From the NCBI GenBank assembly GCA_026710565.1, contig JAPOQV010000031.1, forward strand, positions 1 to 19,087: a stretch of 19,087 nucleotides of DNA. The letters are read 5' to 3'. Positions 10,948-17,678 of the stretch are shown here, piece by piece (within the stretch, counting starts at the first letter, position 1; each line of letters begins with the position of its first letter). The notes under the pieces were generated by a model. That model searched no databases. It was not told the origin of the DNA and saw only the letters and a list, made by a program, of their open reading frames with translations. A program made the translations under genes and the position numbers. Origin of the DNA: Spirochaetaceae bacterium (lineage in GTDB: Bacteria; Spirochaetota; Spirochaetia; SZUA-6; Bin103).

Positions 10948-12393
10948 TCAGGCATCGCTGCCACCGCGGACCATCCGATCGCACAGCTCCACGGCCGGAG
11001 TGATCAGCAGGTCGCCGGCAGGCGCCCGATACTGGGTCAGGAACCGGGTGTGGCGGTAGAAGGCGCTCATGTATTCGTTTCCGTCCAGGTCCCGTGCGCC
11101 GGGAATATACGCCCATTTCGCCGTTCCGGGGTCATCGGGCCACGCCGCGCCGCAGCAACAGGCGAACATGAGCCGGGTCGAGGCCGCACGCTCCCGTACC
11201 GCGAGCCCGATGCTGCCGAACACCTCGGCCCAGGTCGTGACGAACGCGAAGCCGCCGACCCCGTGTCCGTGCAGGCGGAGATCGACGTGAGTACGGACCG
11301 GAGCGCCGGTCTCGTGCGCCCGCTCGGCCCACTCGACCCAGTCCTCGATGCGCCGCAGGTACGCCTCCCGGAACTCAAGCGAGGCGTCGTCCGGCAGGTT
11401 GTAGCCCAGCCCGATCCGCGTCGCCTGCAGGTCGCCGCTTCGCACGGCGGCGAAGAATCGATCCAGCTCCGCCCGCGCGGACGCCAACTCTTCCAGGCCC
11501 GGCAACTCCTGCAACGGCAGCCGTACGGCCACCGAGTCGGTCGTGAGCGTGCGGCCGGGCAGGGGGCGGCCGGCCACGGGGCGGGCGGCGTCGACCAGAT
11601 CCTTCAGGCACGACCCGAGCAGGCGCCCCTCGGTCCGCGCCACCTCGTCGCCGGCGAACATGTGCTTGAGAGCGACGTCGCCCTTGGCGCCTTGCAGGTA
11701 GAGCACGGGGAACTCCGGCGCGATCGCGTCAGCCAGGGCCATGCAGGCGTAACCGTTCACGTCCGGGCTGATGACCGGGTCGGTCATGGAGGTGGCGATG
11801 CAGGGGTCGCCCGTGTACTGGACCACCGCCGCCATCGGGCGCTCGTCGGCGCAGCGGTCGACGCGCAGCACGGCCACGCGCGGATCGATCAGTCCCACCG
11901 GCTCCGGCCGGGCGACGCGATCGGGCTCACGCCGGAAGAACGTGGTGCCGTCGGCGGCGACGCCCTTGCGGTTGTACTGCAGCCGCGGCCAACTCCCTTC
12001 CGCGAACGCGACGCGGGCGGGCGCCAGATCCGCGACAGACGCGGCGGCGGCAGCCGCGATCCCGTCGAGCAAACGGTCGTGCTGCGGCCCGCGCGGCGCG
12101 TCCGGGAACGGCACGGGCGAGGAGAGGTTGCGGGTGCAGGCGATCACGAGCGCGTCCGGGGCGACGCCTGCGGCCGTCCGCACCGCGTCGGCGATGGCCT
12201 CCTGCAACTCCACGGTGACGTAGCAGAGGTTGAGACTGAGCCAGGCGACCCGCGCCGCGCCGTCCTCCAGCAGCAGCAGCGCGCCGCGCAGCGGGCCGAG
12301 GATGGCGGCAGCGCCGCGGTCCAGCGGATCCGGCACCGGGACGCCGACGGACGGCGTGAAGTCGATCGACCGCGCGGCGGCGTGCAGGGACAT
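10948..12393 (-). CDS. Neutral/alkaline ceramidase-like protein, metal site apparently lost
   Basis: Protein of 481 residues resembling the N-terminal catalytic domain of neutral/alkaline non-lysosomal ceramidases. Family features are the opening ARSIDFTPSVGVPV, DPRVAVLRVD (170-179), ISPDVNGYA (208-216) and VLYLQGAKGDV (230-240). Active ceramidases bind zinc through histidines in a THTHSGPG-like loop and a later (A/C)HP motif. Here the loop reads ACTRNLSSP (85-93) and the second motif reads YTGDPCI (193-199), so both histidine sites appear replaced. No signal peptide is seen, unlike secreted ceramidases. It may bind rather than hydrolyse a ligand, or be an enzyme of different chemistry. ATG 12393 was chosen over the frame's earlier start at 12489 because it begins the conserved domain and lies 8 bases after a good promoter. 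First gene of an operon with the MFS and M81 genes. Confidence 0.75.
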   Translation of the reverse strand: MSLHAAARSIDFTPSVGVPVPDPLDRGAAAILGPLRGALLLLEDGAARVAWLSLNLCYVTVELQEAIADAVRTAAGVAPDALVIACTRNLSSPVPFPDAPRGPQHDRLLDGIAAAAAASVADLAPARVAFAEGSWPRLQYNRKGVAADGTTFFRREPDRVARPEPVGLIDPRVAVLRVDRCADERPMAAVVQYTGDPCIATSMTDPVISPDVNGYACMALADAIAPEFPVLYLQGAKGDVALKHMFAGDEVARTEGRLLGSCLKDLVDAARPVAGRPLPGRTLTTDSVAVRLPLQELPGLEELASARAELDRFFAAVRSGDLQATRIGLGYNLPDDASLEFREAYLRRIEDWVEWAERAHETGAPVRTHVDLRLHGHGVGGFAFVTTWAEVFGSIGLAVRERAASTRLMFACCCGAAWPDDPGTAKWAYIPGARDLDGNEYMSAFYRHTRFLTQYRAPAGDLLITPAVELCDRMVRGGSDA

Positions 12394-12401
12394 CGCGCGC
12401 G

Positions 12402-12430
12402 AGTGTACGCGCAGGCCGGGCTCGCCCCAA
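12402..12430 (-). promoter_or_regulatory. Promoter of the ceramidase-MFS-M81 operon
   Basis: On the minus strand TTGGGG (12430-12425) and TACACT (12407-12402) are separated by 17 bp, and the hexamer ends 8 bases before ATG 12393. The transcript should begin at or very near the start codon, so translation would be leaderless. The spacing is right for a housekeeping sigma factor. Confidence 0.5.
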
Positions 12431-12459
12431 GGGCAGGCGACGCGCAGCCGCGCCGGCGG

Positions 12460-12465
12460 TAGTAT
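12460..12465 (+). promoter_or_regulatory. -10 element of the carbon-nitrogen hydrolase gene
   Basis: TAGTAT stands 7 bases before GTG 12473 in otherwise very G+C-rich DNA, as expected for a leaderless transcript. No convincing -35 is seen 16-18 bp upstream. Together with the oppositely directed promoter at 12402-12430 it makes the 79-bp gap a divergent control region. Confidence 0.4.
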
Positions 12466-12472
12466 CGGCGCC

Positions 12473-13333
12473 GTGGCCAGACTTGCCATCGCGACCTGCC
12501 AGTTCGTGATCGACCCTGCCGTGGAGCCGAACCGGGCCGCGGTCGAGCGGCTGATGCGTTCGGCCGAGCGGCGAGGGGCGCGGCTCGTTCACTTTTCGGA
12601 AGCATGCGTCTCCGGCTACCTGGGAGCGGAGGTCGACAGCGGCGACCAGCTCGATTGGCAGGCCGTGGGCGGTGCCATGGAGTCGATCATGCGGCTGGCG
12701 GCCGAGCTGGATCTGTGGGTGGTGATCGGCTGCAACCACCGCCTCACCGGCTCCCACCGGCCGCACAACTCGCTGTACGTGATCGATCCTTCAGGACGGA
12801 TCGTGGACCGCTACGACAAGATGTTCTGCACCGGAGCCGACTGCGACGATGGGGATCTCAAGCACTACAGCCCTGGCAGCGCCTTCACCACGTTCGACGT
12901 GGACGGCGTGCGCTGCGGCCTGCTGATCTGCCACGACTACCGGTATCCGGAGCTGTTCCGTGAATACAAGCGGCGCGGGGTGGAGCTGATGCTGGTGTCA
13001 TTCCACAACGCCGGCATGACGGCCGACCGCGACGCCCACTACCTGATGTCCGTGCCGGCCACGCTGCAGGCGGCGGCGGCCAGCAACTTCTTCGCCGTCA
13101 GCGCCACCAACGGCGCCCGCCGCTACGCGTGGCCCAGCTTCGTGATCAACCAGGAAGGGTGGGTGATCGACCGGGCACCACGCCATCGCGCCGCCGCGCG
13201 GGTGAACACGATCGACACGGAGGCGAGACTGTACGACGCGAGCGCGTACTGGCGGGAGCGATGCCTGGCCGGCACCTACCACTCGGGCGAGGTGGTCACG
13301 GACCCGCGCAGCGCCGTCCGCACCGTTCTGTAA
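12473..13333 (+). CDS. Carbon-nitrogen hydrolase (nitrilase superfamily)
   Basis: Nitrilase-superfamily protein of 286 residues. The Glu-Lys-Cys catalytic triad is complete: E43 in VHFSEACVSGY, K116 in DRYDKMFC and C153 in LLICHDYRYPE. Members hydrolyse or condense amides, carbamoyl groups or nitriles at a reactive cysteine thioester; the sequence resembles aliphatic amidase or N-carbamoyl amidohydrolase branches more than true nitrilases, but the substrate cannot be read from it. I chose GTG 12473 because it opens the first conserved strand (MARLAIATCQF) and is preceded by TAGTAT at 7 bases; the frame stays open further upstream into the neighbouring gene's leader. It is transcribed divergently from the ceramidase-like operon, so a shared role in amide or peptide catabolism is possible but unproven. 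Confidence 0.9.
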   Translation: MARLAIATCQFVIDPAVEPNRAAVERLMRSAERRGARLVHFSEACVSGYLGAEVDSGDQLDWQAVGGAMESIMRLAAELDLWVVIGCNHRLTGSHRPHNSLYVIDPSGRIVDRYDKMFCTGADCDDGDLKHYSPGSAFTTFDVDGVRCGLLICHDYRYPELFREYKRRGVELMLVSFHNAGMTADRDAHYLMSVPATLQAAAASNFFAVSATNGARRYAWPSFVINQEGWVIDRAPRHRAAARVNTIDTEARLYDASAYWRERCLAGTYHSGEVVTDPRSAVRTVL

Positions 13334-13378
13334 GCGGCGCACCTCTGTGACCGGGCACGGAGCCGTCGAGTCCTGCGC

Positions 13379-14362
13379 TCAGTCCCAGGCGGACATCTCG
13401 GCGTGCAGTTCCGCCGGTATGCCTTCGTGGAAGGCCCGCAGGGCGTTGTCGAGGTGGGCGGTGGTGCGCGCGCCGAACAGCGTGCTGCCCACCGAGCGGT
13501 TGGCGATCACCCAGGCGGCGGCCAGGTAGACCATCGACTCGTCCAGTTCCGCAGCCTTCGCGCGGAGCTGCTCGACGACTCGGAAGTTGCGTTCGGAAAA
13601 GTATACGTCGCAGTGCCCGGGAATCACGTGGAAGCGGGTGCGTTCGGGGAGGGCGTCACGGTCGGCCGTGTACTTGCCGGCCAGAACCCCCGCGCCGAGC
13701 GGGCTGTACGCCAGGAAGGTGATGTCCTCGTCAGCGCACACGGCCATGCTGTCCCGCTCCTCTTCGGGCCGGGCCAGGTTGTAGATGTTCTCGACGATCT
13801 CCATCCGCGCATAGCCGTTGGCGGTGCTGATCGCCAGCGCATCGCGGAGTTGCGTTCCGGTGAAGTTGCTGCAGCCCAGCGCCTGCGCACGGCCGTCGGC
13901 CACCGTCCGGTTGAGCGCGTCCATGGTCTCGTCCAGCGGTACCTCGTCGTCGTAGTTGTGCACCATGTAGATGGGTACGGAGTCGAGCTGCAACCGTTCC
14001 AGGCTGGCGCTCAGGGCACGCTCGATGTTGCCCGGGGAGTTGCCGCTCGACACCTTGGTGAGCACCGTCACCTCGTCGGCCACGCCCCGGTCGCGCATCC
14101 AGGTGCCGATCATGCGCTCGGAGCTCGACACCTCCCCCGTGGTCTCGCGCACGTCCTGCACGCCCATCACGTCGCGCCGGTACAGGCGCGCGTTGCCGCC
14201 GCCATACGCCTCGGCCGTGTCCAGCAGGGTCAGGCCGTGCCCGACGGCGTAGTCCAGGATCCTGCGCGTTGCGTCTTCATCGATCTCCCGGCCGAACGTC
14301 GTGGTCCCCAGGGCGATGCGGCTGACCGTCCGTCCCGTCCGTCCGAGTGGTACCTGTTCCAT
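13379..14362 (-). CDS. Aldo/keto reductase
   Basis: NADPH-dependent oxidoreductase of 327 residues with a TIM-barrel fold. The catalytic tetrad is visible: D48 and Y53 in LLDTAEAYGGG, K103 in VLTKVSSG and H135 in YMVHNYDDE. The GCSNFTGTQL strand and the late AYSPLGAGVLAGKY are also typical. Between Tyr53 and the lysine there are about 20 extra residues (around 58-80) compared with the usual GGGxSExxxG pattern, so a loop over the active site is enlarged. The start at ATG 14362 has GGAG seven bases upstream; an ATG immediately before it (14365) is an alternative. The frame's longer version would run through the divergent VanZ-like gene. Substrate unknown. It faces the nitrilase gene tail to tail with a 45-bp gap and no clear terminator. 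Confidence 0.92.
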   Translation of the reverse strand: MEQVPLGRTGRTVSRIALGTTTFGREIDEDATRRILDYAVGHGLTLLDTAEAYGGGNARLYRRDVMGVQDVRETTGEVSSSERMIGTWMRDRGVADEVTVLTKVSSGNSPGNIERALSASLERLQLDSVPIYMVHNYDDEVPLDETMDALNRTVADGRAQALGCSNFTGTQLRDALAISTANGYARMEIVENIYNLARPEEERDSMAVCADEDITFLAYSPLGAGVLAGKYTADRDALPERTRFHVIPGHCDVYFSERNFRVVEQLRAKAAELDESMVYLAAAWVIANRSVGSTLFGARTTAHLDNALRAFHEGIPAELHAEMSAWD

Positions 14363-14380
14363 CATTTCGCTCCGCGGTGC

Positions 14381-14390
14381 ACGGTAGCAT
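14381..14390. promoter_or_regulatory. Overlapping divergent -10 elements
   Basis: TAGCAT on the plus strand (14385-14390) stands 7 bases before ATG 14398 of the VanZ-like gene. TACCGT on the minus strand (14386-14381) serves the aldo/keto reductase with a leader of about 12 bases. The two hexamers overlap by two bases, so the promoters would compete for polymerase. No good -35 was found for either. Confidence 0.35.
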
Positions 14391-14397
14391 GAGTTCA

Positions 14398-14769
14398 ATG
14401 CGGTGGGTGAGTGTTTCCGGGTACGCCGCCACGCTGGTTGTGGCCACGCTGGTGCCGTGGAGTCACCCCGGCCGCACGGTCCCGCGCATCGACATGGCAC
14501 TGCACTTCGTGGCCTGGACGGTGCTGGCGTTCCTGACCGCATTCGCGTGGGCGAAGTCCCGCGCGCCGATCGTTGCGGCGGCGCTGGCTGCCCTGGCCGC
14601 CATCTGCTTCGGGGCCCTGATCGAGGTGCTGCAGCCGCTCACCGGTCGGACGGCGGAGATTCACGACCTGGCCGCCGACGCCCTCGGCGCCGTCCTCGGC
14701 GCAGCCGCCGCCGCGATCGCCGTGTGGAGCGGCCAGCGGGTTGCAAAGCGCACGGACAACCCCGGATAG
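14398..14769 (+). CDS. VanZ-like integral membrane protein
   Basis: Protein of 123 residues with four hydrophobic segments (about 7-21, 35-51, 56-74, 92-110). The family pattern is clear: a conserved histidine in IDMALHFVAW (H36), then ALIEVLQPLTGRTAEIHDL with Glu, Gln and Asp, then ADALGAVLG. VanZ itself gives low-level teicoplanin resistance, but most small VanZ-like proteins have unknown roles and resistance should not be assumed. I prefer ATG 14398, which follows a TAGCAT hexamer by 7 bases, over ATG 14389, which lies inside that hexamer. The gene is divergent from the aldo/keto reductase and 141 bp ahead of the histone-like gene, which has its own promoter. Confidence 0.85.
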   Translation: MRWVSVSGYAATLVVATLVPWSHPGRTVPRIDMALHFVAWTVLAFLTAFAWAKSRAPIVAAALAALAAICFGALIEVLQPLTGRTAEIHDLAADALGAVLGAAAAAIAVWSGQRVAKRTDNPG

Positions 14770-14820
14770 CGTTGTGCTCGCGCCCGGAACGAGCGTTCTA
14801 TCGGGGTTTCGGGCATGGCG

Positions 14821-14850
14821 TTGCCATGTCCGACAAACTCGTCCTAGACT
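14821..14850 (+). promoter_or_regulatory. Promoter of the histone-like gene
   Basis: TTGCCA (14821-14826) and TAGACT (14845-14850) are separated by 18 bp, giving a predicted start near 14857 and a leader of about 54 bases. The remainder of the 141-bp gap from the VanZ-like gene shows no further gene. Confidence 0.4.
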
Positions 14851-14897
14851 CCTGCGATTGCGGGGCCCAACACCGGGCACCCGCAGCTCAGCCACTC

Positions 14898-14904
14898 AGG
14901 AGGT
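14898..14904 (+). promoter_or_regulatory. Strong ribosome binding site of the histone-like gene
   Basis: AGGAGGT ends six bases before ATG 14911, a near-perfect match to the anti-Shine-Dalgarno sequence. It stands out because most neighbouring genes have weak or no such site, and it suggests high protein output. Confidence 0.8.
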
Positions 14905-14910
14905 GCGCTC

Positions 14911-15096
14911 ATGTCGAACGAGGTCCTGGTAGTCGCGTCCAAGGTAAAGGCCTATATCAAGTCCGCAGCAGGATTTAACACGTCCGCTACGGCAGTCGAC
15001 GCACTGTCGAGCAAGGTCAAGGAAGTCTGCGACGCGGCGATCGAAGCGGCGCGCAAGGATCGGCGCAAGACGGTGAAGGACCGGGACATCTCGTAG
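14911..15096 (+). CDS. Bacterial histone-fold protein (Bd0055-like)
   Basis: Protein of 61 residues with a minimal histone fold. Helix 1 is VVASKVKAYIKSA (7-19), loop 1 is GFNTSATA, the long helix 2 runs about 28-50, and loop 2 carries RRKTVKDRDI (51-60), which matches the archaeal histone signature GRKTVKxEDI almost residue for residue. Helix 3 is essentially absent, as the protein ends one residue later, a feature of short bacterial histones. The length and the N-terminal pattern match Bd0055 of Bdellovibrio bacteriovorus, a DNA-binding chromatin protein, and related Leptospira proteins. Eleven Lys/Arg residues against nine Asp/Glu give a slightly basic protein. It should act as a dimer that bends or coats DNA. 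It has its own promoter, a very strong ribosome binding site and a downstream hairpin, so it is probably an abundant single-gene transcript. Confidence 0.88.
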   Translation: MSNEVLVVASKVKAYIKSAAGFNTSATAVDALSSKVKEVCDAAIEAARKDRRKTVKDRDIS

Positions 15097-15112
15097 CGCC
15101 GGCGCACGTCCC

Positions 15113-15154
15113 GAGACGGACAGGAGCCGGCGTTCCGCCGGCGCTGCCCGTCTC
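15113..15154 (+). terminator. Strong hairpin after the histone-like gene
   Basis: GAGACGG (15113-15119) pairs with CCGTCTC (near 15148-15154), CAG with CTG, and GCCGGCG with CGCCGGC around a TTC loop, leaving one mismatch and a small bulge. No T-run follows, so it may be a U-less terminator or a 3'-end stabiliser. It starts 16 bases after the histone stop codon. Confidence 0.55.
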
Positions 15155-15195
15155 GCGCGCCGTTGCCGGGCCCCACACAGCGACATCAGCCGAGC

Positions 15196-16308
15196 ATGGG
15201 ATCGCGGATCGAAGGCCCACGCGCCTGCCGTCCGGACGAGCGCTCCGAGCTGCTGGCGCTGGCCAACCTCGTGTTCCGCGTGTCCCGCGGCAGATGGCCG
15301 TCGATCGAGCGCGACTCGCCGCACGTCTACCGGACGGAGAACCTCGGCAACGTACGGGTGATCCGCGCCGACGGCGGGCTCCGCGCGTCGGTGGGGACGC
15401 TGCACATGCGCATCGCCGCCGGCGGCGCGGTGCTCGACACGGTGGGGGTCAACTGCACCACCACCCATCCCGACTGGAGGAAGCGGGGGTTCGGCGGCCT
15501 GCTGATGCGCGACGTCGAGGAGCGGGCGCGCGCCGCAGGGCGAGACCTCGTACACCTGGACGCGGGCGTGCCGGAGTGGTATCGCCGCTTCGGCTTCGAG
15601 GACGGCGGATGCCTGCTCACCTACGAGCTGAACCGCGGCAACGTCGGGCTGCTGCCCGACCCCGCCGACCTGGAAATCGGCATCGGGCTCGCGCGGTACG
15701 CTGCCCAACTCCACCGCATCCACACGGCCGACGGCGCGGGGACGATTCGTTCGGAGGAGGACGTGCCCGTCATTGTGGGCCGCACCTCGCCCGAGCTGTT
15801 CGTCGCCGAGCGCCGCGGCCAGGTCGTCGCGTACGCCGTGGTGCAACCGGCGTCGCGGCTGGTGAAGGAGCACGGCGGGCCGCCGGAACTGGTGGCGGCT
15901 CTGCTGCGTGCCGTCTACGCGCGGGTTGACGCGGTCAACGAAGGGCGGTCCACGACCGCGCGCGACGACCGGGACCGGGTCGATCTGACCAGCGGCCTCC
16001 AGGTCGAGGTCATCCCGCAGCAGGCCGGCCTGATCGCGCTGCTCGACCGAATCGGCGTCCCGGTGGCGCGCGCGCCGTGGCACATGCTGCAGCTCATCGA
16101 TCCTGCCGCGGTCCTGCGCAAGCTGGGCCTGAACGACGTGGCGGTGAGCAGGCGCGGTGACCTGTTCGTGCTGAGCGGCCCGGGCGGCGAGGAGGCGCTG
16201 ACGCGCCGGATGCTGGTCAAGGCGCTGTTCGGCCCGGAACGGGTGACGGAGGTGGCGGGCGACCGGCTGCCGGTCCTGCTGTCCACGCCGAGCACCGACC
16301 ATGTCTGA
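15196..16308 (+). CDS. GNAT family N-acetyltransferase
   Basis: Two-domain acetyltransferase of 370 residues. The N-terminal GNAT domain (about 1-145) shows the acetyl-CoA pyrophosphate loop RKRGFGG (95-101), preceded by the strand VGVNCTTTHPDW and followed by the PEWYRRFGFE motif common to this fold. A second GNAT-like or Eis-like region of about 220 residues follows, with a C-terminal segment (DVAVSRRGDLFVLSGPGG) reminiscent of the sterol-carrier-like end domain of Eis-type enzymes; this second assignment is weaker. The acceptor is unknown. ATG 15196 is the first ATG of the frame, although an upstream TTG at 15163 cannot be ruled out; no clear ribosome binding site precedes either. The stop overlaps the start of the next gene by 8 bp, so the two are probably translated together. 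Confidence 0.85.
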   Translation: MGSRIEGPRACRPDERSELLALANLVFRVSRGRWPSIERDSPHVYRTENLGNVRVIRADGGLRASVGTLHMRIAAGGAVLDTVGVNCTTTHPDWRKRGFGGLLMRDVEERARAAGRDLVHLDAGVPEWYRRFGFEDGGCLLTYELNRGNVGLLPDPADLEIGIGLARYAAQLHRIHTADGAGTIRSEEDVPVIVGRTSPELFVAERRGQVVAYAVVQPASRLVKEHGGPPELVAALLRAVYARVDAVNEGRSTTARDDRDRVDLTSGLQVEVIPQQAGLIALLDRIGVPVARAPWHMLQLIDPAAVLRKLGLNDVAVSRRGDLFVLSGPGGEEALTRRMLVKALFGPERVTEVAGDRLPVLLSTPSTDHV

Positions 16309-17242
16309 GGCGGCCGACGCCGCCCATGCGCCCCGGCTGCCGCTCTCCCTGATCCTGGACGACTGCGCGCCGATCAACGCCGCGTACTTCATGCATCCGG
16401 AGCAGGAGCACGTCCTGTCGATCCCGAACTCGTTCGCCGACGAGTTCGCGTCGGTCTGCGAATCGCACGGCGTCCGTGGCAAGTATTCGGTGTTGCCCAT
16501 GCCGTCCGGGGCCGGGCGCATCGACCGCCGGGTCAGCTACGTCGCCCCGTCCGACCTGGAACGGTTCCTGGACATCGTCCGCTCCCGTTTGACGGTCCGT
16601 TTCGACATCACGGCGGAGATCCTCACGCACCTTGCCGCGTACGACATCGACAATGACCGGCTGCTCCACCGCTACGAAGATGAATGGATCGCCACAGCCA
16701 GCGTGGCGGAGATGGTGCGCTACATCAGCCTGGCGCTCACCATCCTGAACAACGTCGGCCTGCCGGCGAACGGCGTCACGTCATGCTGGCGTGCCGGCAT
16801 GGGCAAGGAGGAGCAGTTCGCCCGCGCGATCGGAGAGGCGCAATACGCGGTCAACGGGCGCACGTTCAGTTGGTACTTCATGCACATGGACGTGCGCGGC
16901 CGTCCCCGCGACCCGTTCGTGGCATGGCGGGATGCGGACCGTGGGATCGCGGTGGTGTCGCAGCCGTGCGGGGTCGCGGACCTGCTCGGCCGTCACCCCT
17001 CCGAGATCGACGGCATCATCAGTTCCGACGGCCGAAGCGGCCGGATTCCGGAACTGATCCGCTACGGACAGCCGGTCGTCATGCTCACGCATTGGCAGTC
17101 GCTGTTCGACGACGGGTCGGCCGCCGGTCTCAGGGACCTCGATGAGGTGCTAAAGCGAATCGGCCGCCACTACGGCGGCCGACTCATCTGGATGCGGTGC
17201 AGCGAGATTGCCCGCACCGCGCTGGAAAGAGAGTTGAGTTGA
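16301..17242 (+). CDS. Polysaccharide-deacetylase-like protein, function unknown
   Basis: Protein of 313 residues that looks like a divergent member of the glycoside hydrolase/deacetylase (NodB-like) fold. The opening strand LPLSLILDDCAPINA places two aspartates (D20, D21) where NodB enzymes have their catalytic DD pair. HGVRGKYSVLPMP (56-68) corresponds to the next strand of the barrel, and the late VVMLTHWQSLF to a histidine-bearing strand. The HxxxH zinc motif of true deacetylases is not evident, so the chemistry may differ. No signal peptide is seen, so the protein is probably cytoplasmic. It overlaps the GNAT gene by 8 bp; an acetyltransferase beside a deacetylase-like fold suggests one pathway acting on an amino sugar or similar compound, which is inference only. 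Confidence 0.6.
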   Translation: MSEAADAAHAPRLPLSLILDDCAPINAAYFMHPEQEHVLSIPNSFADEFASVCESHGVRGKYSVLPMPSGAGRIDRRVSYVAPSDLERFLDIVRSRLTVRFDITAEILTHLAAYDIDNDRLLHRYEDEWIATASVAEMVRYISLALTILNNVGLPANGVTSCWRAGMGKEEQFARAIGEAQYAVNGRTFSWYFMHMDVRGRPRDPFVAWRDADRGIAVVSQPCGVADLLGRHPSEIDGIISSDGRSGRIPELIRYGQPVVMLTHWQSLFDDGSAAGLRDLDEVLKRIGRHYGGRLIWMRCSEIARTALERELS

Positions 17243-17251
17243 TACGCAGGC

Positions 17252-17301
17252 GGCGTTCACGCTCGTCGAACGAGAATGCTCGTCGAACGAGAATGAACGC
17301 C
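17252..17301. terminator. Tandem 17-bp hairpin repeat between convergent genes
   Basis: CTCGTCGAACGAGAATG occurs twice head to tail (17262-17278 and 17279-17295). Each copy can fold on itself (CTCGT-CGA-ACGAG), and the pair is enclosed by GGCGTTC (17252-17258) and GAACGCC (17295-17301), which are reverse complements. It sits between the ends of the deacetylase-like gene and the RRM gene and may end transcription from both sides, although there is no T-run. Confidence 0.55.
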
Positions 17302-17321
17302 GTCCCGGCAGGCTGCCCGGC

Positions 17322-17669
17322 CTACCAGCGCCTGGGGCCGCCTCCGCCTCCGCCTCCGGGTCCGCGGTCGCGGCGGCCGCCTCCGCCTCCGCCGCCGCCG
17401 CCTCCGCCGCCGCGATCACCGCGCGCGCTGCGCGCTTCCTCGCCGGTCAGGTCCCGCCCGTCAAGCTCTGCCCCGTTCATTCCGCGAACCGCGGCGGCGG
17501 CTTCCTCGTCCGAGCCCATTTCCACGAATCCGAAACCGCGCGAGCTTCCGGAGTAACGATCCGTCACCACCTCAGCGGATTCAACCTTGCCATGCTGTGC
17601 AAACAGCTGGAATAGCGTTTCATCGGTAGCGCTGAACGGCAGGCCCCCGATATAGAGTCTTTTTCCCAT
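17322..17669 (-). CDS. Single-RRM glycine-rich RNA-binding protein
   Basis: Protein of 115 residues. One RNA-recognition motif fills about residues 3-79 with both signature motifs intact: RNP2 LYIGGL (5-10) and RNP1 RGFGFVEM (44-51), which bring aromatic residues to single-stranded RNA. The tail (about 84-115) is glycine-rich with interspersed arginine and ends GPRRW, like the cold-induced Rbp proteins of cyanobacteria and similar proteins elsewhere in bacteria. Such proteins bind RNA, often as chaperones during cold or stress responses; the target here is unknown. The tail is encoded by repeated GGC/GGA triplets, so its length may vary between strains. On the minus strand TTGCCT and TAAGCT at 17-bp spacing end 9 bases before ATG 17669, predicting an almost leaderless transcript. 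Confidence 0.93.
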   Translation of the reverse strand: MGKRLYIGGLPFSATDETLFQLFAQHGKVESAEVVTDRYSGSSRGFGFVEMGSDEEAAAAVRGMNGAELDGRDLTGEEARSARGDRGGGGGGGGGGGGRRDRGPGGGGGGGPRRW

Positions 17670-17678
17670 CTCGCGGAC

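Noticed and set aside
9396..12462. Two overlapping plus-strand frames of 535 and 529 codons
   Set aside because: Both oppose the MFS and ceramidase-like genes and show no family features.
12394..12489. Earlier start of the ceramidase-like gene at 12489
   Set aside because: It would cover the divergent promoters and overlap the nitrilase start; the conserved domain begins at ATG 12393.
14398..14769. Glycopeptide resistance determinant
   Set aside because: The VanZ-like fold is common in bacteria without resistance, and no other van gene is nearby.
14896..16521. Minus-strand open frame of 541 codons
   Set aside because: It runs antisense across the histone-like and GNAT genes, both of which have clear motifs; the product is low-complexity and arginine-rich.
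17338..17415. Triplet repeat considered as a possible repeat array or CRISPR-like feature
   Set aside because: The units are single codons for glycine within the RRM protein tail, with no spacers.
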